This document shows, piece by piece, positions 53,210 to 62,226 of a DNA stretch of 64,000 nt. How positions within the stretch are numbered: position 1 is the first letter of the stretch; every line of letters starts with the position of its first letter. Source of the DNA: Bacillota bacterium (GTDB lineage Bacteria > Bacillota > Clostridia > Lachnospirales > Lachnospiraceae). The notes under the pieces were generated by a model that saw only the letters and a program-made list of their open reading frames with translations, had not been told where the DNA came from and searched no databases. The stretch is from NCBI GenBank assembly GCA_023435895.1, contig JAEZLH010000028.1, forward strand, positions 62,001 to 126,000, in the 5' to 3' direction. Made by a program: the position numbers and the translations under genes.

Positions 53210-54124
53210 TTACCAGCCATATTTTCTGTTAAATTTATTCATCACCCAGGAAATAAATCGAATTACGATGAATATCTGTATTGCATTGATGATTGCCATC
53301 GCTGCACCGTATCCGGAGCGAAAACTTACAAAGGACGTATTATAGATTTCTAACTGCCAGGTTGTAGTTGACATCATAGGTCCTCCTCCCGTCAGTAAGA
53401 ACGGTTCTGAAAAAATCTGAAAGGAAAGTCCAGCCGCCAAAACCACAACCGAGGTAAGTGTGGGGGTTATCATGGGAAGTGTTATATAAAACACTTTTCT
53501 AAATCCAGTGCATCCATCCATCATTGCCGCTTCATAAACATCCTCTGATACGGATTCAATTCCGGATAGAACAAAGAGAGCGTAATATCCTCCCATTTTC
53601 CATACAATCATTACAATGATGACCCAAAACGCCGCCTTGCTTTGCAGCCAGTTAATATTAACATTAAAATTGTCTCTTAGAAATACACTCAATATTGAAT
53701 TGTAACTAAACAGGTACTTAACCATAACTGCGGTTGATACCCCTGAGGTCAGATATGGTATAAAAAACAGGACGGATGCTAATCCTTTTAGCTTATCCGG
53801 TAATTTGGATACCAATAATGCAATCCCAACTCCAACCAGAAAGCATAACACAACAATCGGAACCAGATAACGGAGTGAGTTCCAAAATGCAGCATGAACC
53901 TTTTCATCCGAAAGCAACTGTATAAAATTATCAAATTTCACAAAATTATAATCAGGCGACATTAGATTCCAGTCTGTTACCGATAACCATAACGCCCATC
54001 CTAAAGGTAAAAATAAGAAAATAGCAGAATATAGAATATATGGTGTATTAAATACCCATGGAATAAAAACACCGGTTTTTCTATTTTTTATTTTTGTATA
54101 AACTGTACTTATTGTGCTTTTCAT
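53210..54124 (-). CDS. CUT1 sugar ABC transporter permease (MalF-like)
   Basis: 304 residues with six membrane helices (YILYSAIFLFLPLGWALWLSV first) and EAA loop YEAAMMDGCTGFRKVFYITLP. It overlaps the MalG-like gene at its 3' end. A perfect 13-bp stem-loop at 54155-54185 separates it from the binding-protein gene. No ATPase gene belongs to this operon. Confidence 0.93.
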   Translation of the reverse strand: MKSTISTVYTKIKNRKTGVFIPWVFNTPYILYSAIFLFLPLGWALWLSVTDWNLMSPDYNFVKFDNFIQLLSDEKVHAAFWNSLRYLVPIVVLCFLVGVGIALLVSKLPDKLKGLASVLFFIPYLTSGVSTAVMVKYLFSYNSILSVFLRDNFNVNINWLQSKAAFWVIIVMIVWKMGGYYALFVLSGIESVSEDVYEAAMMDGCTGFRKVFYITLPMITPTLTSVVVLAAGLSFQIFSEPFLLTGGGPMMSTTTWQLEIYNTSFVSFRSGYGAAMAIINAIQIFIVIRFISWVMNKFNRKYGW

Positions 54125-54154
54125 GTGTTTCCCCCTTCCAGCTGATAACGTACT

Positions 54155-54185
54155 ATGCCTGCATTCCTAAATGGAATGCAGGCAT
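54155..54185 (-). promoter_or_regulatory. Stem-loop after the GH130-locus binding-protein gene
   Basis: Perfect 13-bp stem ATGCCTGCATTCC / GGAATGCAGGCAT with 5-nt loop TAAAT, 5 bases beyond the binding-protein stop. There is no U-tract. It is likely for differential expression. Confidence 0.82.
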
Positions 54186-54190
54186 CCAGC

Positions 54191-55612
54191 CTATTCTAAT
54201 CCCCCGACTGCTTTCATTGCTTTCATTGCATCATCCACATATTGAGAAACATCCGGATTTTCATTGATACCAGCTTTCGAAATCTTATTCACAAATGGTA
54301 TTACTGCCTTTTCTCCTAGTGCAGTCATAATATCTGATACCTTACCATTAGCCATTACCGGAATTCCGCCGGCTACAAAAGTACTGACATCTTTTAATGC
54401 AGGGTTTTTACTAAAATAAGAAGAAAGTGCTTCGTTTGTATTCAAATCACCTCTTACCGGTAACATACTGGTTGCATTCAACCAATCAACATCCACGGTA
54501 TCTTTTCCTGCTCCGGTAAACACATATTTCAAAAATTCAATCGCACCGTTATGCTCATCCTCAGAGATAGAAGCATTTTTATATAATACGATACCCTTTG
54601 AATCTGCATAATTGTAATGAACATCTCCTGCCTTCTCAACAAGAGTCGGTCCAAATACATAATCTCCATCTAATCCATAGACCTTGCCGGCTGCATTATT
54701 TGCAGAAATATCCCAAGGCATTCCGATTCCCATCACTGCTGGTACTGTACTCTGTTGCCAGATTCCATCAATTGATCCTGTTAATAGAGAACTTCCCATA
54801 TTGGCATACAGTTTAAATACTTTTGACAACGCGTCTTTATCAGCAGTAAGTTTATTCCCATCTACTAATGGTGTACCCTGTGCATATGCATCATACTGAG
54901 ATTCTATATCAAACCATCTTTCCCACCAGTTAGCGGAATTAAGAAACTCTGCACGATACATAAAATGTGTGATTCCCTGTCCTTTTAAATCATCTTTCTT
55001 ATTGTTATAAGCACTAAGTAATGCATTGAAATCATCCATTGTTTCCGGAACCTTATTGATACCCAAAGCCTTCAACGCTTTACTATTATAGCAATAAGAA
55101 ATTGGATTCATATATAACGGAATAACATATTGAGCATCCTTGATTGCCCAACCTTTCATTACTTCTTCAATTTTACGTTCCTTAACAATACTACCAAACC
55201 ATTCTTCCTTGCTTATGTCATAAACTGCCTGAGAGTCTGCAAGTGTATTTGCAAAACCTCTATTTATGTTCTCGGATAATGTGGGTACTGTACTTGTGGC
55301 GATTGCATTTTGAATGCCTGCTTCTGAAGAAGGCTGTGCCGGCATCATCTGAACTTTCACCTTAATGGTTTTGCCATTCAACTGTGTTTTGCTATCATTG
55401 AATTTATCGGCATAGGAAGACCAAAAATCCAGATTATACTGCTCCGGTGCCGTCCAGAAATCAACTGTAATCGTTCCGCCTGTGCTACCACCCTTTGTTA
55501 TGTCAGGGGAATCTTTCGAACCTTCTTTTCCGGAACATCCCGTCATCATAGAAGTAATCATGACTAATGTTAAAATTCCGACAACAAATTTTTTCATAAA
55601 ATTTTTTTTCAT
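54191..55612 (-). CDS. Extracellular solute-binding lipoprotein, family 1 (probably mannoside)
   Basis: 473 residues. Lipoprotein signal (VVGILTLVMITSMMTGCSG, lipidated Cys in TGC), Ser/Gly-rich linker, then a family 1 sugar-binding fold (ITVDFWTAPEQYNLDFW, YVIPLYMNPISYCYN). ATG 55612 follows AGGGAGG. First gene of the operon binding protein-permease-permease-GH130. The 380-base gap upstream should carry the promoter. Confidence 0.94.
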   Translation of the reverse strand: MKKNFMKKFVVGILTLVMITSMMTGCSGKEGSKDSPDITKGGSTGGTITVDFWTAPEQYNLDFWSSYADKFNDSKTQLNGKTIKVKVQMMPAQPSSEAGIQNAIATSTVPTLSENINRGFANTLADSQAVYDISKEEWFGSIVKERKIEEVMKGWAIKDAQYVIPLYMNPISYCYNSKALKALGINKVPETMDDFNALLSAYNNKKDDLKGQGITHFMYRAEFLNSANWWERWFDIESQYDAYAQGTPLVDGNKLTADKDALSKVFKLYANMGSSLLTGSIDGIWQQSTVPAVMGIGMPWDISANNAAGKVYGLDGDYVFGPTLVEKAGDVHYNYADSKGIVLYKNASISEDEHNGAIEFLKYVFTGAGKDTVDVDWLNATSMLPVRGDLNTNEALSSYFSKNPALKDVSTFVAGGIPVMANGKVSDIMTALGEKAVIPFVNKISKAGINENPDVSQYVDDAMKAMKAVGGLE

Positions 55613-55930
55613 ACATATCCTCCCTAATACTTTATATAGTTTACAGACTCAATTCGTTTTCTTGTCTGTGTATTAATTACATCATTTTGCAACTTTAATT
55701 TCAACACGTATCAACTTTAAAACTTATAATACTGAACGAAATCCATTCGTATATTTACGATTTCATATAATATTTTCACAATAATTCACATTCATTTTCA
55801 ACATTTTATTATTATTTACTTTAATTTAACTTGAATAATTTCATTTACGAAAACCACTCCAAATAATAGGCTCAACAGTTCCCTCATTATATACAGGGCT
55901 TTTATACTCGTTTCCATAAAATTTACCCAT
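55613..55930. other. Regulatory gap upstream of the GH130 transport operon
   Basis: Very AT-rich. The small palindrome TCGTA-TATT-TACGA (55747-55760) and a second CGTAAATG at about 55842-55849 (minus strand) are possible regulator sites. A possible minus-strand promoter TTGAAA-17-TGTAAT lies near 55670-55702, with low certainty. No gene seen. Confidence 0.35.
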
Positions 55931-55979
55931 AAAAAAAGAACCAAAGCTCTATCTTATTGAACCGCTTCAGCTCTTTTTT
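55931..55979 (-). terminator. Terminator of the kinase-regulator-membrane protein unit
   Basis: AAAAAAAGA..C..AAGC at the left and GCTTcAGCTCTTTTTT at the right can pair imperfectly around a 20-nt loop; on the minus strand a run of T follows. Confidence 0.6.
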
Positions 55980-55994
55980 CTATACTATTCTATA

Positions 55995-56315
55995 TTATTG
56001 CTCATTATCGTTTTTATCTTCCAGCTCTTCGGACTTAAATTCTTCCGTTGATTCCATCTGCTGTTCCTTCTGTTGTTCCATCTTCATTTCGTTTAGCTGT
56101 TTTCTGTAATTTTTAATCACATAGTAAAATATAGCTGAGCCACACAAAACAAATAGAGCTGAAAAAATATAAAAGATCAAATTTTTTGAAAACGGATCCC
56201 CATTTTTTATAACGGAACTAAACAATGTGATTCCCTGATAAAAAATATATCCTCCCGCAATGGTATATAATACTAATCTTTGCTTATCTTTAACGTTTTG
56301 CCATTTATTCACTTT
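55995..56315 (-). CDS. Small two-helix membrane protein, unknown function
   Basis: About 106 residues with two membrane helices (YTIAGGYIFYQGITLFSSVI and NLIFYIFSALFVLCGSAIFYYVI) and a highly charged C-terminal tail rich in Glu, Lys and Gln. GTG 56315 is the likeliest start with AAAGGAG 11 bases upstream, a rather wide spacing; TTG 56336 has no ribosome site. It follows the kinase-like gene and may belong to that unit. I recognise no family. Confidence 0.65.
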   Translation of the reverse strand, partial: KVNKWQNVKDKQRLVLYTIAGGYIFYQGITLFSSVIKNGDPFSKNLIFYIFSALFVLCGSAIFYYVIKNYRKQLNEMKMEQQKEQQMESTEEFKSEELEDKNDNEQ

Positions 56316-56465
56316 ATTTCGTGCTCCTTTCAACAATCATTTTCATCCAAGCTCGCAACATGTCCATGCTTTGTACATCAAATATGTTACCCTTACTTCC
56401 ACATCCTAACACAGAAGTTGTCTTCATGCAAATTGTATGTGAATGAATTGATTGGATGTGCTGTT

Positions 56466-57167
56466 TTACTTGTTTTTATTGGCAGAATGCCTAGTTATCA
56501 TTATCTCCTGAGTATATTTGCTGTCCTTCCTTATCGCATTATAAGTTAATAACTTTCTTAATTTCGTATCTTCAAAGTGTTGCAAGGTAGTTACGGCGCT
56601 TGCTGATCGCATTCCCACACTCTCAAAGAGAAAATGTAAACCTTTCTCATTTTCTCCTAATCCAAGCGTGATTTCAAAACAACTACTTTCAGCCATAATA
56701 ATAGCTGATTTTATGCACTCTTCAAGTACTGAATACAACTCCATTTCATAAGGACATTCCCATGTAATTTCATTGTAGACCGTTATGTTCAGATTAATTT
56801 GCATATTCTGGGTGGTTTGATACAGCTGATATAAACCTTGAAGTACACTCTCAGATTTAATCTTTCCCAACTGAAGCATACTATTACTACTTAGCAGATG
56901 TACTTTTTTAAGTAATGTACTCTTATAACCTATTAGTTCTTCCATTTCTTCCGCTTCTATAAGATTAACTACTGTTTGAAATAGATTGTTATATTCATGC
57001 CTTGTTTTGGACTCTTCCTGTATAATCTTTTCTCTTAATCGGTTACTCTCTTCAAGTTTATATTTTGCTTTTATGAAGCCATATTCTTTAAAGATAATAT
57101 ATATGATGCATGCAAAGAGTATTGTAGTGATTAAAACCAAAAATTGAAACTCTAACTGTGGTTGCAT
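56466..57167 (-). CDS. Degenerate AgrC-like histidine kinase (possible phosphotransferase/pseudokinase)
   Basis: 233 residues: one N-terminal helix (FLVLITTILFACIIYIIF), a coiled segment and an AgrC/Spo0B-type dimerisation motif with candidate phospho-His57 (SKTRHEYNNLFQTVVNLIEAE). The ATPase half keeps only a weak N-box-like stretch (YSVLEECIKSAIIMAES) and lacks recognisable G1 and G2 boxes, so ATP-dependent autophosphorylation is doubtful. The gene overlaps the LytTR regulator by 16 bases, so the two are coupled. It may relay phosphate from the hybrid kinase at 57923 or modulate the regulator. No frameshift was found that would restore the missing part. Confidence 0.72.
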   Translation of the reverse strand: MQPQLEFQFLVLITTILFACIIYIIFKEYGFIKAKYKLEESNRLREKIIQEESKTRHEYNNLFQTVVNLIEAEEMEELIGYKSTLLKKVHLLSSNSMLQLGKIKSESVLQGLYQLYQTTQNMQINLNITVYNEITWECPYEMELYSVLEECIKSAIIMAESSCFEITLGLGENEKGLHFLFESVGMRSASAVTTLQHFEDTKLRKLLTYNAIRKDSKYTQEIMITRHSANKNK

Positions 57168-57880
57168 AGCAATCTTAATCCCTTCTTATTCCTCTTAGAA
57201 ACCATACACTTTTCTCCGTTTTTCAAGAAGATAATATTATTTTGATAATCAATATGAGAAATAAAAGCGATATTCACGATATAAGATTTATGGCAACGGA
57301 AGAAGTTATCCATATCCAGTTTCTGTTCCATTTTATCCAGTGACTCGCTTCCTTCAATTCGGCTCGTTATTGTATGTACCACTAAGAGATGACCGTATTT
57401 CTCCATATACACAATTTCTTCCAGTGGAATATGATATAGCTCAAATCCTGATTTAATACTAAGTTTGGGTAGCTCTCTTTTTTTACTGGTTTGAATAAAA
57501 TCATTTATGATTGCTCCAATACAGTTTTCAAGGGTTTCTATAGAAACCGGTTTAATTAAATAATCAAATATTTTAGTTTTTAAACACGGCATAACGTATT
57601 CCGGATGAGCAGATATAAATACGATATACGCATTTGCTTCTTGACTGCGTATCCTTGCAGCCACATCAATTCCAGTTAAGCTATCTTTAACATCTACGTC
57701 AAGCAAATAGATATTTTTTCTAACCTTATTCCTAGCACTATAGTGCAAAACCTCATTGGGATTCGTGGTATAGAGAACCACCTTAGCCTCTTGCTTTAAA
57801 TTTTGAATTATATGATTTAATTTTTTTACTACAAACTCATTATGTGAATGATCATCATCTAGTATTATGAAATAGTGCAT
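57152..57880 (-). CDS. LytTR-family response regulator (AgrA-like)
   Basis: 242 residues. Receiver with acidic DDD near the N-terminus and phospho-acceptor Asp61 (IYLLDVDVKDSLTG), conserved Lys in YLIKPVS, and a C-terminal LytTR DNA-binding domain (IVYMEKYGHLLVVHT, FFRCHKSYIVNI, VSKRNKKGLRLL). ATG 57880 is used, with GGAGG 8 bases upstream. It sits between a 7TM hybrid kinase gene and the degenerate kinase-like gene. The target promoters, usually with TACCGTTNRG-like direct repeats, were not found here. Confidence 0.9.
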   Translation of the reverse strand: MHYFIILDDDHSHNEFVVKKLNHIIQNLKQEAKVVLYTTNPNEVLHYSARNKVRKNIYLLDVDVKDSLTGIDVAARIRSQEANAYIVFISAHPEYVMPCLKTKIFDYLIKPVSIETLENCIGAIINDFIQTSKKRELPKLSIKSGFELYHIPLEEIVYMEKYGHLLVVHTITSRIEGSESLDKMEQKLDMDNFFRCHKSYIVNIAFISHIDYQNNIIFLKNGEKCMVSKRNKKGLRLLCNHS

Positions 57881-57922
57881 ATAACAAGCCTCCATCTATC
57901 TTGATTCGGCAATTTATTATTA

Positions 57923-59731
57923 TTAGCCCTTAACTAGTTTCTCAATAATTCTAATATAATCATCAATCGAAACAGGCTTAATCAAGTATTCCATATTATT
58001 ATGCTGTTGAAGCTGTTTTTGTCCGGAGCATATAATAGCAGGTAATTCCGGTTTAATCTTTCGTAATTCTATCAATAATTCATCCCCCGTTAGCTTTGGC
58101 ATAGATTGATCAGTCAATACGATGTCATAAGCTTCCGGCTCTTTTATAAATTGATTTAATGCCTCCTGTGGATCACTAACTCCTGTTACAATGTATCCTC
58201 TACTAGTTAATAGTTTCTTTATAGAGGATACAATTGGCTCTTCATTATCAACCAGCAAGATTTTTACTTTACTGTTCGCTGATCGAAGGGTTAAATACGG
58301 TTTGTGCAATTCAGATTCTCCATACTTTGGCAGAAGAATTGTGAATGTACTACCTTTCCCAATTTCACTATGGACTTTAATCGATCCTTCCATTTTATGA
58401 ACAATTGCTTGAACTAATGAGAGCCCTAACCCGGTACCTCCATTACTTCCCCTTTTAGTAAAAAACGGTTCAAAGATTCGTTTCTTTACTTCCTCGTTCA
58501 TGCCACAACCATTATCACTTACTATAATTTGAATATATTGCTCATTTTCCTTACTATTAAGTCGCTCCGCTGTTTTTATAGCACACTCAACCTCAGATAA
58601 ACGAATCCATACGGTACCGCTGACAGAATCAATAGCCAGAATGGCATTCTTACACAAATTCATAATGAGTTGATGCATTTCACCAGCATCGGCGTATACA
58701 TAGCAGGGTAGTTTCGGCTGATTATAACGAATTTTTACACTTGCAGGAATTGTTACCTCCAGCATTTTTATTACCTCTATTACAATTAAGCCAATATCCA
58801 CTTTCTCTTTCTTAAGTAGTGAATTTACATTGAAGGTTAAAATCTGTGCTATAATATTCTTGGCTCGATCCCCAAGTTTTAATATTTCTCTAAGATTTTG
58901 AGCTTGTACACTATCTCCTTCCAGATCTTCAAGTGTCAATTGGGTATACCCTAAGATACTCGATAATATATTGTTAAAATCGTGAGCAATTCCACCGGAG
59001 AGCAGACCAAGTGACTCTAGTTTTGCGATCTGTTGCTTTTGTTCCATTATCATAAACTGATATTTTGTCATAGCATGATAAATTCCAAAGATGGAAATTG
59101 AAAATATAAGGATATCTAATGGAAATACATTTATTGTGAACTCAGGTAGTATAAATTTAATCAGTATGCCCACTCCTAAGTTTATCACCGTAGCAATTAT
59201 AATGGTATCTGCCTGTTTCTTCTCCCTACTCAATCGTGATTTCTTTCTCCAACAATAAACGAAAACAATACCACCAATAATGTAACTCATATAATATATG
59301 TTATATAAAACTTCAAAAAGATTCAAAGGATATGTATCTCTCCAGATGTATGCAAATCTAGTAATAACATCCTCTGACCGATATCTTAAATCACCAAAAA
59401 AGAAAAAGAAGGAAGGAAGATAGATTAATAATCTTCTAATGTCCGTCATCCATTTCTTTCTTTCATTATTATATAGTAAAATCGTATAATCCAGCCACAA
59501 ACTATAAATAAAACACCACCCTAAGGATGCAATTTCCCTTCCTATGTTCGCTTTTTCACAGGTAGAAGCACAACTCATAAGAGCGTAACCAAGGGACCAT
59601 ATGCTCAAATGGAGGCATATAGAAAAAAAGATTCTATTCTTTAGGGAACTAGGTATTTTTATAAGTATATAGATACCGAAGGATAGGTACAAAACAAAAA
59701 ATAGAAATAATATGACAGTAATAAGAGGCAT
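57923..59731 (-). CDS. Hybrid sensor histidine kinase with 7TM-type input domain
   Basis: 602 residues: seven hydrophobic segments over about residues 1-220, like the histidine-kinase 7TM module; HisKA with phospho-His250 (LSGGIAHDFNNILSSILGY); HATPase with N-box QLIMNLCKNAILAI, G1 SDNGCGMNEE, F and G2 boxes (FFTKRGSNGGTGLGLSLVQAI); and a C-terminal receiver with phospho-acceptor Asp541 (VLTDQSMPKLTGDELL). AAGGAAGG precedes ATG 59731. It is 42 bases upstream of the LytTR gene and probably heads that signalling unit. The receiver at its C-terminus suggests a multistep phosphorelay. Confidence 0.92.
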   Translation of the reverse strand: MPLITVILFLFFVLYLSFGIYILIKIPSSLKNRIFFSICLHLSIWSLGYALMSCASTCEKANIGREIASLGWCFIYSLWLDYTILLYNNERKKWMTDIRRLLIYLPSFFFFFGDLRYRSEDVITRFAYIWRDTYPLNLFEVLYNIYYMSYIIGGIVFVYCWRKKSRLSREKKQADTIIIATVINLGVGILIKFILPEFTINVFPLDILIFSISIFGIYHAMTKYQFMIMEQKQQIAKLESLGLLSGGIAHDFNNILSSILGYTQLTLEDLEGDSVQAQNLREILKLGDRAKNIIAQILTFNVNSLLKKEKVDIGLIVIEVIKMLEVTIPASVKIRYNQPKLPCYVYADAGEMHQLIMNLCKNAILAIDSVSGTVWIRLSEVECAIKTAERLNSKENEQYIQIIVSDNGCGMNEEVKKRIFEPFFTKRGSNGGTGLGLSLVQAIVHKMEGSIKVHSEIGKGSTFTILLPKYGESELHKPYLTLRSANSKVKILLVDNEEPIVSSIKKLLTSRGYIVTGVSDPQEALNQFIKEPEAYDIVLTDQSMPKLTGDELLIELRKIKPELPAIICSGQKQLQQHNNMEYLIKPVSIDDYIRIIEKLVKG

Positions 59732-59874
59732 CCTCTATACCTTCCTTTTAGCTCATAATTTACACAATTCGACATTGTTTTCATATTATAATTCATTTTA
59801 AATATGGTGTCTATACTGAATTACGTAAAGATTATAGGTGTATAAATAACAAAAATTAATAGCTGCCCAAAAAA

Positions 59875-59911
59875 ATAAGACTATGTACTTTTACAAATAC
59901 ATAATCTTATT
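59875..59911 (-). terminator. Stem-loop in the gap below the chemoreceptor at 60044
   Basis: AATAAGA-ct-ATGTA and TACAT-aa-TCTTATT pair around a 9-nt loop. It is AT-rich and lies between the chemoreceptor stop and the hybrid kinase promoter region. Confidence 0.55.
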
Positions 59912-59984
59912 ATAAGATGTTGGGGGTAAATAACCTATTATACTGTGGCAATGAATTCCGTTGAAAGGAACTGACTCCAACTTC

Positions 59985-60012
59985 ATGTTAAAAAGCTCTA
60001 GCATTTTAACAT
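59985..60012 (-). terminator. Hairpin just beyond the chemoreceptor stop
   Basis: ATGTTAAAA / TTTTAACAT stem with a 10-nt loop, 32 bases beyond the stop at 60044. It is AT-rich. It may act with the hairpin at 59875-59911 in termination. Confidence 0.5.
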
Positions 60013-60043
60013 CCATAATCCTTAAGTAATCTACGTTTACAAT

Positions 60044-61495
60044 TTATACATTCTGTATCACACTTCTCAGTTTTTGGCTGGATTCTGTTATGTCCGCTAT
60101 ATAATGAAAAATATTATTTATATTTTGATTTTGGTTTTCCATAGTTGAGAGCATTTCTTCCGTTGTCGCAGCATGTTCTTCCGATATACTTGCCATACTT
60201 TCCGATTCATTTCTGATTTCACTGAAAATTTCTGTGGTTTTCTCAACCATTTCCAGAACTTTAATGATGTATTCATCAATTTCCTCAAACGAAAGTTTAA
60301 TCGTATCAAAGCTCTCATCGACCTCTTGTACAACGCTCTCTCCTAGTTGTACTGCTTTGGTTCCATTGTTCGCCTTTTCTAGTACTGACTTCGTTTTATT
60401 GTTCAATAAACTCATAACACTACTAATCTGCTTAACCGTATCCGAACTTTGTTCTGCCAGTTTTCTTATCTCCTCTGCCACGACTGTGAAACCTTTTCCC
60501 GCCTCGCCAGCTCTCGCCGCTTCAATAGAAGCATTAAGTGACAAAAGATTTGTCTGGCTGGCAATGCTGACAATACCGGTTAGAAAATGATTGATTTCTC
60601 CCATGTTTTTCTCAAGCTCATTCATCGTAGTTGTTGTTTCCGTTACTGCATTACTAATGATTTTCATGTGGTCATTCATTTGCTTAATCTTAATTGACCC
60701 TGTTACAACCAGTTTACCTGCATTGGAGGATATCTCTCCCAGTTGTTTGGAGGTTTTCTGTGTCATATTAGCCTTCTCATCCACTGAGTTAATCATATTA
60801 TAGATTTGGTCAATGGAATCCGCTTGACTCGTAACACCCATAACTACTTCATTCACTGCTGTCATCATGGAGTTACTGATTTCTTTTGTCGATTCCAGGC
60901 TTGCATAACAGTTATTAATGTCTTCGTTCAGAGCTAATGTGTTCGAATCAACAATATACATTGTTGCATTCAGTTCCTCAAGAGATTGACTTGCTTTCTT
61001 GCTGACCTCGGTCACAGATAAGATTAATGCTTTCCCCGAAACAATTGAAAATAACAGGATTAGCATGATGAAATCAACGATAATTAATGTCATTATAAAG
61101 CTAGAAATCGCATGACCACTCATCAACATTTTGCCAATCAACAAGGCATTGGCCAGCACTGCTCCGGTATAAAACAACTTGGAATTTAAGTATAAAGCTG
61201 AAATGCTAATTGGAATTAAAACTATGTAGAAGCTTTGCTTGTCCTTAATTACAATTGATACGGATAAGATTAATGACACGAGTATGAAGTATGAAGTTTG
61301 CCATTCATATTTTCTCTTCTTATTACTAAAAAATACAAGACCACAGCTTACTGCATATACGACTGCTCCAAATAAAACGAAAGATTGTTTGTAAATTATG
61401 CCTGTTATCAACGATAATAAAGTTAGTGCAACTAAGATGAATATAATTCTTTTATTAATTTTTCTAGTGTGTCCTGTTAATGCATCCTGCTCCAT
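60044..61495 (-). CDS. Methyl-accepting chemotaxis protein with multi-helix membrane domain
   Basis: 483 residues. About six closely spaced hydrophobic segments fill residues 15-165 and replace the usual extracellular sensor; there is no clear HAMP. The cytoplasmic half has the MCP hairpin SQTNLLSLNASIEAARAGE followed by FTVVAEEIRKLAEQ. ATG 61495 follows AGGAGGG. Such receptors probably sense membrane, ionic or energy state, or a small hydrophobic ligand. It is likely monocistronic. Confidence 0.92.
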   Translation of the reverse strand: MEQDALTGHTRKINKRIIFILVALTLLSLITGIIYKQSFVLFGAVVYAVSCGLVFFSNKKRKYEWQTSYFILVSLILSVSIVIKDKQSFYIVLIPISISALYLNSKLFYTGAVLANALLIGKMLMSGHAISSFIMTLIIVDFIMLILLFSIVSGKALILSVTEVSKKASQSLEELNATMYIVDSNTLALNEDINNCYASLESTKEISNSMMTAVNEVVMGVTSQADSIDQIYNMINSVDEKANMTQKTSKQLGEISSNAGKLVVTGSIKIKQMNDHMKIISNAVTETTTTMNELEKNMGEINHFLTGIVSIASQTNLLSLNASIEAARAGEAGKGFTVVAEEIRKLAEQSSDTVKQISSVMSLLNNKTKSVLEKANNGTKAVQLGESVVQEVDESFDTIKLSFEEIDEYIIKVLEMVEKTTEIFSEIRNESESMASISEEHAATTEEMLSTMENQNQNINNIFHYIADITESSQKLRSVIQNV

Positions 61496-61662
61496 TTTAT
61501 CCCTCCTGTAAGCCGTGCCAAAATGTCGCCTTGGGGAAGTAACGTCATTGACTAGCTATTATTATGAATTTGATGTCATCATAACATTGACATCAAATCC
61601 GTACAATAACGCTGACCTATAAGGTGCATTTTTTAACCTAAACGGGTTTTATAACTCATGAA

Positions 61663-61705
61663 AATAAGCCCCTTAGCGAAAGTATAAATCGGCAAGGGGC
61701 TTATT
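61663..61705 (-). terminator. Terminator of the XRE/membrane-protein pair
   Basis: AATAAGCCCCTTaGC (61663-61677) pairs with GgCAAGGGGCTTATT (61691-61705). It lies 30 bases beyond the membrane-protein stop. Confidence 0.82.
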
Positions 61706-61734
61706 AGGGTATACATAAAGGTATTAAAACAACG

Positions 61735-62226
61735 TTATTCGTTCTGTTCTTCTTCATCCAACTTTTTTTGAATTCTCTTCTGACTTCTCTCGTTAAGAAT
61801 GTTAATGCAAAACAATACAATCCAAGCCAGGAGTGTTGCGCTAATAAAAGTAACCACCAGTACAGCAATAAAGTAACCGATTCCATCTTCTTTATACTTA
61901 TCTGCGTATTGTTTATAGTTCAGTACTCCGTTAATCGCAGTTACTACACTTCCAGCTACGATGCTATTCACAAAGGAAATGGTTTTGGCTCTTCTTCCTT
62001 CTCCGTATAGGTTAAATCCCGATGTCAAGTAACGTATTATCATATAAGCAGACATTCCGAAAAAGCATATAAACTCAACGGCATACTGCTCAAATGATGC
62101 GTTCAGTAGAAACTGCTGTACTAGTATTGACCCTAGGAGTATAATCATTAAAATTCCGTATGCATCGCTGTTTATCTTACGACGTTGTGCTACAATTCTT
62201 TCGTCTTGCAAATCTTGATTTTTCAT
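61735..62226 (-). CDS. Membrane protein paired with an XRE regulator (DUF6773-like)
   Basis: 163 residues, four membrane helices (AYGILMIILLGSILVQQFLL; AVEFICFFGMSAYMIIRYL; SFVNSIVAGSVVTAINGVL; YFIAVLVVTFISATLLAWIVLFCI) and a charged C-terminal tail. The start is ATG 62226 with GGGAGG upstream; it overlaps the stop of the XRE gene (ATGA). Small XRE-plus-membrane-protein pairs of this kind are common in Firmicutes, and the regulator usually controls the pair. The function of the membrane protein is not known. Confidence 0.78.
   Translation of the reverse strand: MKNQDLQDERIVAQRRKINSDAYGILMIILLGSILVQQFLLNASFEQYAVEFICFFGMSAYMIIRYLTSGFNLYGEGRRAKTISFVNSIVAGSVVTAINGVLNYKQYADKYKEDGIGYFIAVLVVTFISATLLAWIVLFCINILNERSQKRIQKKLDEEEQNE

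Noticed and set aside
56314..56427. Small minus-strand ORF of 37 codons (MKTTSVLGCGSKGN...) considered as an AgrD-like signal peptide
   Set aside because: There is no ribosome site, no AgrB gene nearby, and the sequence lacks the amphipathic leader and acidic tail of AgrD peptides.
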